Shown here: one piece after another, positions 56,001 to 63,140 of the stretch
How the letters are laid out: the number at the start of each line of letters is the position of its first letter
Numbering within the stretch: the first letter of the stretch is position 1
Origin: CAYNRA01 sp046296415
GTDB lineage: Bacteria > Bacteroidota > Bacteroidia > Cytophagales > Spirosomataceae
Direction of reading: 5' to 3'
Assembly: GCA_046296415.1 (NCBI GenBank)
Contig: JBKBLN010000003.1
Coordinates: 124,001 to 188,000, forward strand
Length of the DNA stretch: 64,000 nucleotides
The notes under the pieces: generated by a model
Database searches by the model: none
The model's input: only the letters and a program-made list of their open reading frames with translations
What the model was told of the DNA's origin: nothing
Made by a program: the position numbers and the translations under genes

Positions 56001-56077
56001 TTCACCACCCGTTGGGCATGTGCCTGTAACACCAAGGCCACGGAGAGGAATAACAGCAGTACAAATTTTTGCTTCAT
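53042..56077 (-). CDS. SusC/RagA-family TonB-linked outer-membrane protein
   Basis: Transporter of 1011 residues. The signal peptide ends AHAQ, a carboxypeptidase-D-like domain follows (VVKGRITDEKTGEGLPN), then the TonB-box region LLDDVVVVGYGIQ, the plug with IRIRGIGSIF and LVMVDGVVSS, and a barrel ending LGLNLKF. It is paired with susD downstream and divergent from the DUF4127 operon, across a 158-base intergenic region that probably holds both promoters. Confidence 0.96.
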   Translation of the reverse strand: MKQKFVLLLFLSVALVLQAHAQRVVKGRITDEKTGEGLPNVSVVEKSSGKGTVSDTEGNFSLSVTDPATLVFSFISYQTQTVAVGTRSEVNIILSESANLLDDVVVVGYGIQKKANLTGSVSQFKQEELTKRQVSSTSQLLQGLAPGISVWQSSGKPGADGANIRIRGIGSIFSGTGPLVMVDGVVSSMDNLDPNAIESITVLKDAASTSIYGTRGANGVILVKTRRASGGGVKVAYNGFVTQQQATNIPEKVSAIEHMELSNIAQQNQTGNPNATVFPLALIDKYRNSPVDNIEVFDNDWVKLLLTNSGIMQNHNITLDAGNDKTSLFTSVTYLTQQGLVPNNSFNRLDIRMNPDIKVNDKLRLSGVFFFNQSTRVEPAGASPEFIIRQAIGLPATGPAKFGEGMYGDAGQSNRRNPLGQAENSGLWQQIFPSILGKAQVNYQPLKGLDLEASFAREQWTPNTKRFQRNYQVYVPNVPSKTYDFSSLYPGTNSLSESYSFNYRNTFLAQASYGILKDKHDAKFMVGFQSEENVTRSLGASRTDFVNEDLPFMNLGGANRDNSGGASENALAAGFGRMTYGFGDKYLVELNGRYEGSSRFSQDLNLQWGFFPSASGGWVFSNENFMKGLDFLQFGKIRASYGILGNQALPENYPFAANYTSGTNYYFNALIVPGFSLTEAANPSIGWERSKQWNVGVDLQVLRNFSITADYYVKTISDILLRKPIPSYVGLSPAFLNLGSMENRGWELSVTYRNKAGKLKYDITGVLGDVQNKILSLPGVPYLDEGLLRSAEGFPLRSYFGYKAIGFYQSREDIAASPRTFFTPNPGDIKYEDINGDGIVNADDRTFIGNNFPRYEYSLNVNLAYGAFDLNLFGQGVGVKENYISGTGAWPFHAADFIPSLLDMHKDYWTPENPNATFPRLTPTIGVNSTNSSFWVRNSAYFRLKNVNLGVKVPTAWMRKAKMESARVFVSGQNLLTFTKFWQGFDPEQNNNNAEFYPLMKTYTLGLNLKF

Positions 56078-56123
56078 TTTGGGTACGAATTGAGTTGAAT
56101 ACTTCGTTTTTGCAAATATTTGA

Positions 56124-56131
56124 CAAACTTA
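56124..56131 (-). promoter_or_regulatory. Possible -7 box for the second susCD operon
   Basis: TAAGTTTG on the leftward strand matches TAnnTTTG about 47 bases before susC, in an AT-rich region. There is no clear -33 element. Confidence 0.25.
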
Positions 56132-56235
56132 TATAAAGTTTTTAATAAAGTGTATTTGATTATTCGAATTTTTTCTGATTTTTGTCTAAAATTCGTTCCT
56201 CAAAAGTTCGTTTGACTTCTTATATTGGTCCAATC

Positions 56236-57780
56236 ATGAAGATTTTCACCTCATTGGCACTTGGTTTCTTTTTCGTTTTGGCAGGATTTATTGGTTCGGC
56301 ACAAGCGAAGGAAAAGCATCGTATTTTATTTATTCCGCTGGACGACCGGCCACCCTGTTTGCAGTTTCCTGAGAAAATGGGGATGATTGCGGGAATTGAG
56401 TTGGTTTCACCCCCCCGAACCTTATTGGGAAAGTTTTCTGAGGTTGGGAAGTCCGACCAAATCATCGCCTGGATGCTGCAGCAAGACATCACCCGTTTTG
56501 ATGCCGCCATTGTCTCGTTGGATATGATTGCATTTGGAGGGCTGGTGGGCTCACGGGTACCTCAAGTAGACCTTGCGTTGGCTCAAAGAAGACTTCAGGT
56601 TTTACATGAGCTAAAGAAAAGAGCTCCTCAACTGCCCATATTTGCCTCAAGTGTGATGATGCGCTTGGCACCCACAGCCGATGGAAATCGGGAACATTAC
56701 AGAGAAAAACTGGCCAAATGGGCCGAAATATCCGACGATCCTGCAGAAAAAGAGCGAAAACTAGTCTTGGAATCTGAGCTACCCGAGCCAGTGCGTCGGG
56801 GTTACTTGGAGGCACGAAACCGAAATCATCAAGTGAATCGTTGGGCGATCGATTGGCTCGAATCAGGTGTATTCACCTACCTTATCCTGTCACAAGACGA
56901 TGCCAAACCAAAAGGAATGCATATTCGGGAGCGAGAAGCCTTGACTCAATTAGTTCGACAAAAAAATATTATGAATCGGGTGGCCATTCAACCGGGGGCC
57001 GATGAGGTTTCGATGTTGTTACTAGGTCGATTTTTATCCGATCAACTCGGATACCGGCCAAAAATTAAGGTGATTTTCTCGTCGGAGGCCATGTCCAACC
57101 AAATGATGCCCTATGAAGACCGCCCGTTGCACCAAACAGTTTCATTTCATATACGGGCCACCGGAGCTGAAGAAACCTCAGATCCGCAAGAAGCCGACTT
57201 GTTGTATTTTGTTTTTACTTCCCGTCATGAAAAAGGCAGGGCGGAAGCTTTTGCACAGGAAATCGAGTCGGCCCAGACTAAATGGAAGGCCGGTATCATT
57301 GTTGCCGATGTAGATCCCATTGGTGATGTACAAGGAGGGGATCCTGTTTTTACCGAAGCTCTTGGGAAACTGGGGTTGTTGTCGAAACTCTATGGGTATG
57401 CGTGTTGGAATACCGCTGGCAATACCATAGGAACGGCCTTACCTCATGGACTAACGTATGGGTATTCCGTTCAGAGCCAGCTAACTCATTCGATACAAAA
57501 TCGGCATCAACTATGGTTTCTCCAAAATCGTTTATTGGATGATTTTGCCTATCATTCACTTGTGCGACCCACGGCCCTTGCCTACATTCGTCAACAAAAT
57601 TGGTTTTCATTTAAGCTGACACCCGAGCAGGGCAAGGTCATGGCTCGTTTTTGTGAAGACCTCCTCATCCAAAAAGTACGAACCCAACCCGTTTGGCTGT
57701 TATCTCCTCTTCAGGATATTGTTCTTACCTTACCTTGGGATCGTACTTTTGAGGCAGAAATAGATTTTAAACTTCCCTGA
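56236..57780 (+). CDS. Exported DUF4127 family protein
   Basis: Protein of 514 residues from ATG 56,236 (MKIFTSLALGFFF), where a signal peptide ending SAQA begins. The DUF4127 hallmark IPLDDRPPCLQFP follows directly. Other conserved stretches are VSLDMIAFGGLVGSR, LILSQDDAKPKGMH, PGADEVSMLLLGRF, DVDPIGDVQGGD and WNTAGNTIGTALPHG. The many Asp, His and Asn residues in these motifs suggest an enzyme, but no reaction is established for the family. It is the first gene of a five-gene operon with a permease, an oxoprolinase-like protein and an FAD oxidoreductase. Confidence 0.9.
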   Translation: MKIFTSLALGFFFVLAGFIGSAQAKEKHRILFIPLDDRPPCLQFPEKMGMIAGIELVSPPRTLLGKFSEVGKSDQIIAWMLQQDITRFDAAIVSLDMIAFGGLVGSRVPQVDLALAQRRLQVLHELKKRAPQLPIFASSVMMRLAPTADGNREHYREKLAKWAEISDDPAEKERKLVLESELPEPVRRGYLEARNRNHQVNRWAIDWLESGVFTYLILSQDDAKPKGMHIREREALTQLVRQKNIMNRVAIQPGADEVSMLLLGRFLSDQLGYRPKIKVIFSSEAMSNQMMPYEDRPLHQTVSFHIRATGAEETSDPQEADLLYFVFTSRHEKGRAEAFAQEIESAQTKWKAGIIVADVDPIGDVQGGDPVFTEALGKLGLLSKLYGYACWNTAGNTIGTALPHGLTYGYSVQSQLTHSIQNRHQLWFLQNRLLDDFAYHSLVRPTALAYIRQQNWFSFKLTPEQGKVMARFCEDLLIQKVRTQPVWLLSPLQDIVLTLPWDRTFEAEIDFKLP

Positions 57781-57795
57781 CAATCCAACGACGAC

Positions 57796-59085
57796 ATGAT
57801 TTCCCTTGGTTTACTCTGTATTTTCATCCTTTTTGCTGGACTGATGTTCCTCCGGAAGATCCCTGCCCTACTTGCTTTACCCGCCATGGCCATTTCGATC
57901 GGGTGGCTGAGTCAGGTATCACCCATTTATTTACTGAACCACATCATTGCGGGTGGAGCAACAAAATTAGCTCCTGTGTATGTAGCCGTATTCATGGGGG
58001 CCATGATGGGTCGGGTCTTGCTTCAAACCGGCATAGCAGAGTCCATTATTAAGAAAGCGGCTGAATTTGGGGGCGAAAAACCCCTGTGGGTGTCGTTTGG
58101 CCTGTTGTTTGTCACGGCCTTGTTATTTACCACCTTGCAAGGCTTGGGAGCCATCATCACCGTTGGTAGCCTGGTTTTACCCGTGATGATGAGTTTGGGG
58201 GTACCCCGAAAAATGGCAGGTACACTGTTCTTATTGGCTTACGCCACTGGGTTTGTTTTCAATCCGATTCTATTTACTCTGTACCGGGAATTACTCCAAC
58301 TACCCCCCGGTACTGCCTTGCCAAGTGAGGTTTCTCAATTTGCGACGATCTTGATAGGCCTCATGTCGGTCCTCGTGGTTGCGTACGGATTTTGGGCTGC
58401 CAAGCGCTCTGGGGAAATCTTGTACATGAAAGAGACTCCACCTCTCGCATCGGTAAAACAAGAAGTTCCGACCATTGCTTTGCTTACCCCCTTGGTTCCG
58501 TTAATCCTTTACTTTGGTTTTCATGCCGTTGGTTACTCAATTGATTTCATTGCCACTTTTTTGGTTGGATCGTTGTATGGTATCTTAACTACCCAATGGC
58601 GAAATATATCCTCTCTGTTAACCTCCTCTGCCATCAAAGGTTTGGAGGACGGTGCACCCGCCGCTCTTTTGATGATGGGAATCGGGATGTTGCTCAATGC
58701 CTTGCAGTTACCCCAAATTAAAACGGCCTTGGAGCCTCTCATTTTGGCGCTGCCTTGGGAACATTCTTGGTTTTATGTGGCGTTCTTTGGCTTACTTTCT
58801 CCATTGGCGCTTTATCGTGGCCCTCTGAATATCTTTGGCATTGGCATTGGACTTTTCTCCATATTATTTGGTGCTTCGGTTCTTCCTCCCCTGGCTTTGT
58901 TGGCCGCCGTGATGTGCATCGTACAGGTCCAAAATGTGGGAGATCCAACCAATACCCACAATGTCTGGATTGCCAACTTTGTAGGAGTTCGAGTAGAAGA
59001 TTTCACTCGCAGTACACTCCTTCCGATGATGCTATTTTGTCTTTTTAGCCTTTGCCTGGCGGCTTATTTATTTTTTGTGCCATGA
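57796..59085 (+). CDS. Polytopic permease (GntP/CitMHS-like ion:organic-acid transporter)
   Basis: Inner-membrane protein of 429 residues with about eleven or twelve hydrophobic helices. Small-residue motifs typical of the ion-transporter superfamily are present: VFMGAMMGRVLLQTGIAE, TLQGLGAIITVGSLVLPVM, FVFNPILFTLY and, near the end, VQVQNVGDPTNTHNVW. It resembles gluconate/citrate-type symporters without matching one closely enough to name a substrate. It begins 15 bases after the DUF4127 stop and overlaps the next gene by four bases, so it is part of the operon and probably imports the substrate of the downstream enzymes. Confidence 0.8.
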   Translation: MISLGLLCIFILFAGLMFLRKIPALLALPAMAISIGWLSQVSPIYLLNHIIAGGATKLAPVYVAVFMGAMMGRVLLQTGIAESIIKKAAEFGGEKPLWVSFGLLFVTALLFTTLQGLGAIITVGSLVLPVMMSLGVPRKMAGTLFLLAYATGFVFNPILFTLYRELLQLPPGTALPSEVSQFATILIGLMSVLVVAYGFWAAKRSGEILYMKETPPLASVKQEVPTIALLTPLVPLILYFGFHAVGYSIDFIATFLVGSLYGILTTQWRNISSLLTSSAIKGLEDGAPAALLMMGIGMLLNALQLPQIKTALEPLILALPWEHSWFYVAFFGLLSPLALYRGPLNIFGIGIGLFSILFGASVLPPLALLAAVMCIVQVQNVGDPTNTHNVWIANFVGVRVEDFTRSTLLPMMLFCLFSLCLAAYLFFVP

Positions 59086-61223
59086 AAAAAAGCGTTCGAA
59101 TTGGAATCGATGTGGGAGGTACGTTTACCGACGTAGTGATCATGGACCATCAGGAGCAAACCTTATTGGGTCAGCTGAAAGTACCTACCTCCCATCATGC
59201 CACCGAAGGGGTGGCTCGGGGAATCATTTCCGCGATTCAACAAGCATTGCACACGTGGGAAATCGAGCCCGACCAAGTCATTTTTATTGCCCACTCGACC
59301 ACCCAGGCAACCAATGCCCTGCTGGAAGGCGATGTAGCCTCGGTAGGCGTTGTCGGTATTGGACATGGTAGCGGCCAATTTAAAAGTCGTTGGGATACGC
59401 GCATCCCAAGCATGGAACTTGCTCCAGGGAGGGTTTTCGCCCCGAAGCATCATTTTGTTTCGTCATCCAGCGACCCTACTCTATTATCCCAATTAAAACA
59501 ATGGAGGCAGGAAGGTGTAGACGTGATTGTTTCCTCTGAGGCATTTGGCGTGGACCGCCCGGAGGAAGAAGAAAGAGTGAGTCGAATTGCCCGGGAAGAA
59601 GGATTTTATACGACTGAGGGACATGCCGTTTCCAGTTTGTATGGATTACGTACTCGGACCCGAACGGCGGTCATTAATGGAGCTATCTTACCAAAAATGA
59701 TTCATACGGCCACCATGACGGAGCAATGCGTACTCCAAGCTGGCATTCAGGCACCTTTGATGATCATGCGATCGGATGGGGGCGTCATGAGTGTGAAAGA
59801 AGTACATCAACGGCCCATCATGACGATGTTATCTGGGCCCGCCGCCGGTATAGCGGGTGCATTGATGCATGAACGTATTTCTGATGGAATATTTATAGAA
59901 GTGGGTGGAACCAGCGCCGACATTTCGGTGATTCGGGATGGTCAACCTCAAACCAAACTAGCTCGAGTAGCGGGATACCGTACGTTTGTCCATACCCTCG
60001 ATGTCCGGACACTGGCCATTGCTGGAGGTAGTATGGTTCGGGCTAAGGCGGGTGAAATTTTGGATGTAGGTACTCGTTCAGCTCACATTGCTGGGCTTCC
60101 CTATGCTTGCTTTCAACCGGAGGGAACTTTTCAAGGGGCCAGAGTCATTCAGATTCAACCCACACCCCAAGATCCCTCAGATTACATGGCCCTGGAGACT
60201 CCCAGCGGGGATCGATATGCCCTGACCCCTACCTGTGCGGCCAATGCTTTGGGCATCATTCCCGAGGACGCCTTCGCCAAAGGAAATCCACAGACCGCAC
60301 TTGATGCCCTTCGGCCATTAGGGGAGCTGGTTGGACTAACTCCCGAGGAAACCGCCCAAAGAATTTTGGATATTTCATGCCAAAAAGTAGTGAAACAACT
60401 CCAAGAGCTGATTCAAGAGTATGGATTGGATCCTAAAACAGTTGAAATTATAGGTGGCGGCGGCGGGGCAGCCTCCTTGATTTTCCATACAGGTACACTT
60501 CTTCAAGTTCCTGCACGGCTGGCTCGAAACGCCGAAGTTATTTCGACCATTGGCGTGGCACTTGCGATGGTTCGCGACCAGATTGAACGGCATTTGGTGG
60601 ACCCAACGCCCGAGGATATTCTTCAAATTCGCCAAGATGCAGCCGAAGCAGTCATTCAAATTGGAGCCGTTCCCGAGACAGTCGAAGTCCAAATCGAAAT
60701 GGATACCCGGCGAAATATGGTGAAAGCAACTGCTTTTGGCACCACGGAATTAAAAAAAGAAGGGCCTGAGAAGTCGGTCGTGACCGAGGAGGAAAGTCGA
60801 CTACTCGCCGCACGATCACTTCGTTTGCTTCCCGATCAGATTGAACTGGCCGCTCAAACCGATTATTGGCGTGTTTGGTCGGCCAAACCCATCCCCACTA
60901 CCTGGTGGAGGCGATGGTTGACTCCCCAGACCCATTGGCGTGTGTTGGATCAGCATGGGGTCGTTCGATTGCAACGAAGCCAAAGTGTCGTCCAACAGAC
61001 CACTCAATCGCACTGTATTCAGGATCTGGAAGGAATACTCGCTCAGTTTACCGGTTTTGGAGATGCTGGACGGCAACTCCCAGACATTCAAGTTTTATAT
61101 CAAAAAAGAATTCTTCACTTATCAGGCTTGGCAGAGCTTGACCAAGTAGTTGCATTGGCCAAAACAGAGCTAGAACTACTGGACAGCCGTACGCCCATGA
61201 TTATAATGGCAACCCCTAAATGA
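59082..61223 (+). CDS. Hydantoinase/oxoprolinase family protein (HyuA-like)
   Basis: Protein of 713 residues from ATG 59,082 (MKKSVRIGIDVGG), coupled to the permease stop by ATGA. The actin-like ATPase fold shows the N-terminal phosphate loop GIDVGGTFTDVVIMD, the ATTQATNALLEG-like segment (STTQATNALL), a central SGPAAGIAGA and EVGGTSADISVI, and a late IGGGGGAASLI. These are the HyuA marks of ATP-dependent 5-oxoprolinases, hydantoinases and acetone carboxylase beta subunits. No HyuB partner is present, and the C-terminal 150 residues (with WRVWSAKPIP) are unlike the standard HyuA end. A ring-opening or kinase-like activation step is likely. Confidence 0.9.
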   Translation: MKKSVRIGIDVGGTFTDVVIMDHQEQTLLGQLKVPTSHHATEGVARGIISAIQQALHTWEIEPDQVIFIAHSTTQATNALLEGDVASVGVVGIGHGSGQFKSRWDTRIPSMELAPGRVFAPKHHFVSSSSDPTLLSQLKQWRQEGVDVIVSSEAFGVDRPEEEERVSRIAREEGFYTTEGHAVSSLYGLRTRTRTAVINGAILPKMIHTATMTEQCVLQAGIQAPLMIMRSDGGVMSVKEVHQRPIMTMLSGPAAGIAGALMHERISDGIFIEVGGTSADISVIRDGQPQTKLARVAGYRTFVHTLDVRTLAIAGGSMVRAKAGEILDVGTRSAHIAGLPYACFQPEGTFQGARVIQIQPTPQDPSDYMALETPSGDRYALTPTCAANALGIIPEDAFAKGNPQTALDALRPLGELVGLTPEETAQRILDISCQKVVKQLQELIQEYGLDPKTVEIIGGGGGAASLIFHTGTLLQVPARLARNAEVISTIGVALAMVRDQIERHLVDPTPEDILQIRQDAAEAVIQIGAVPETVEVQIEMDTRRNMVKATAFGTTELKKEGPEKSVVTEEESRLLAARSLRLLPDQIELAAQTDYWRVWSAKPIPTTWWRRWLTPQTHWRVLDQHGVVRLQRSQSVVQQTTQSHCIQDLEGILAQFTGFGDAGRQLPDIQVLYQKRILHLSGLAELDQVVALAKTELELLDSRTPMIIMATPK

Positions 61224-62812
61224 AAACCACGAATGTATTAATAGCAGGTGCCGGCGTTGGAGGCTGCGCCTGCGCTCTGGCGGCTTGCCGAGAAGGCCTT
61301 CAAGTCATCATGACTGAAGAAACTGACTGGATTGGTGGCCAGTGGACCAGTCAAGCCACCCCACCCGACGAACATGGGTGGATCGAAACGTTGGGTTGTA
61401 CAGCACTGTATCGGGAGGTACGGAACCGAGTACGAAATGTATACCGGACCCAACGAAAATTAACCCAAGAGGCGTTGAAGCGTTCAGATTTAAATCCAGG
61501 AGATGGTTGGGTATCTCCCCTATGTGCCGAGCCAAAAGTTTTTCTTGAGGTTCTTCTCGATATGCTTGCCCCCTATCTCCAAAGTGGTCAATTAGAAATT
61601 TGGTATCAACACCGGGTGATTCGGGCAACCCAAAATGTGCAGCAAATCGAACACGTGGTCTGTTGGAGTGAAAAGGATTCGTTGGAGAAAGACGTAAAAG
61701 CCCAATTCTTTGTGGATGCTACCGAGCTTGGAGATTTATTACCGCTGACCGGCACTGACTTTGTCACGGGGGCCGAATCTCAAATGGAAACAGGTGAGCC
61801 CAGCGCCAAAAAACAAGCTGAACCTAGTAATGTACAGGCTTTTTCTGTCTGTTTTGCTATGGGGTATGATGAGCAAGGTGACCATACGATTCCAGAACCT
61901 CCTAATTATGGATTTTGGCGGTCATTCATTCCAAATCTCAGCCCAGCCTGGCCCGGTCCATTATTGGAATTAACCGGCCTTAGTCCCCGCACCCTTGAAC
62001 CAGTACATTACCGCATAGCGCCTCACCAAGAGCCAAATCAAGCCTTTAGTGGGCTTTGGACCTACCGCCGGATTCTGCATCGCGACAACTTTGAGCCCGG
62101 CGTGTATCCATCCGACATCACGTTGGTAAACTATCCACAAATAGATTATCTTTTACATGATTTGACATCAAAGACGTACCAAGAGCGGCAAAAGATCATC
62201 GAAGATGCCAAAAATCAAAGTTTATCGTTTCTTTATTATTTACAAACCGAGAAGGGGTTGAAGGGCCTTTATTTATGTCCAGAGGTCATGGGAACGTCGG
62301 ACGGCTTAGCCAAAAGTCCGTATATTCGGGAATCGAGACGTATCAAAGCGATGATAACCATCACCGAGCAGGATCTATCGGCTCAACACCGACCCACACA
62401 AAAGGCGCGCGAGTTTTCGGATAGCGTGGGAATTGGGTATTATCGGATCGACCTACATCCAAGCACCGGAGGCGATAACTATTTGGATGTAGAAAGTTTG
62501 CCTTTTCAAATTCCATTGGGAGCCTTAATTCCTCAAAAAACAGAAAACCTACTTCCTGCTTGCAAGAACATCGGAACCACCCATATTACCAATGGATGTT
62601 ATCGCTTGCATCCGATTGAATGGAATATTGGGGAGGTCGTGGGGTACTTGATTCGGTTTTGTCTGGATCACCAGTCAACTCCACAGGAGGTCTATCAGGA
62701 GTCTAAACATATTCGCGCTTTTCAAGATCGTTTGGTAGCTCGGGGTATCGAGTTAGCCTGGCCGAATGATTTGAACCTCGCCGATGGAGATCCACACCGC
62801 CATGCCCAATAA
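61220..62812 (+). CDS. FAD-dependent oxidoreductase (FAD_oxidored family)
   Basis: Cytosolic flavoprotein of 530 residues; no signal peptide. The Rossmann motif GAGVGGCACALAA begins at residue 10, followed by TEETDWIGGQWTSQ, the typical second motif of this group. Later conserved pieces are FVDATELGDLLPLTG, YFxPExMG-like LYLCPEVMGTSDG, and the C-terminal LLPACKNIGTTHITNGCYRLHPIEWNIGE, which closes over the flavin. Its start overlaps the upstream gene's stop (ATGA). Several relatives oxidise sugars or polyols during polysaccharide breakdown; the substrate here is unknown. Confidence 0.92.
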   Translation: MKTTNVLIAGAGVGGCACALAACREGLQVIMTEETDWIGGQWTSQATPPDEHGWIETLGCTALYREVRNRVRNVYRTQRKLTQEALKRSDLNPGDGWVSPLCAEPKVFLEVLLDMLAPYLQSGQLEIWYQHRVIRATQNVQQIEHVVCWSEKDSLEKDVKAQFFVDATELGDLLPLTGTDFVTGAESQMETGEPSAKKQAEPSNVQAFSVCFAMGYDEQGDHTIPEPPNYGFWRSFIPNLSPAWPGPLLELTGLSPRTLEPVHYRIAPHQEPNQAFSGLWTYRRILHRDNFEPGVYPSDITLVNYPQIDYLLHDLTSKTYQERQKIIEDAKNQSLSFLYYLQTEKGLKGLYLCPEVMGTSDGLAKSPYIRESRRIKAMITITEQDLSAQHRPTQKAREFSDSVGIGYYRIDLHPSTGGDNYLDVESLPFQIPLGALIPQKTENLLPACKNIGTTHITNGCYRLHPIEWNIGEVVGYLIRFCLDHQSTPQEVYQESKHIRAFQDRLVARGIELAWPNDLNLADGDPHRHAQ

Positions 62813-63140
62813 ACTTCCATCGCCCCAGACCGTTGTGCGTGAGTTGGCTGAAGCCGAGAAAAGTCTAGATCCCTTTTATTTAGCTCAGCGATGGGGGGTT
62901 GCTGTGGTTCTGGAATCTTGGCACCCGGCCACCTGGGGAGAATACGACCGACGGAACGTACAAATTTACTTAAACAAACAAGCGCCCGTTTCCCTTCAGA
63001 AAATCTTGGCGCATGAATTAGGGCATTTTTGGATTCATCAACAGGGTTTTCAACTGAGTCGGAAGGAAGAAGAAACTTGGGTGGAGGCTTTTGCTGATGA
63101 GTTGGATCAGTCGAAAACACTTTGCATCACCAAGGCATAG
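62802..63140 (+). CDS. Short ImmA/IrrE-like zinc metallopeptidase domain protein
   Basis: Protein of 112 residues from ATG 62,802, overlapping the previous gene by 11 bases; a start six codons earlier is possible. The zinc motif HELGH (His71, Glu72, His75) sits in ILAHELGHFWIH and a likely third ligand lies in EEETWVEAFADEL. It is reduced to the ImmA/IrrE core without a helix-turn-helix domain or a repressor partner. It is the last gene of the operon and its 3' end overlaps the convergent ROK gene by 34 bases. It could cleave or sense a regulator, but nothing proves this. Confidence 0.82.
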   Translation: MPNKLPSPQTVVRELAEAEKSLDPFYLAQRWGVAVVLESWHPATWGEYDRRNVQIYLNKQAPVSLQKILAHELGHFWIHQQGFQLSRKEEETWVEAFADELDQSKTLCITKA

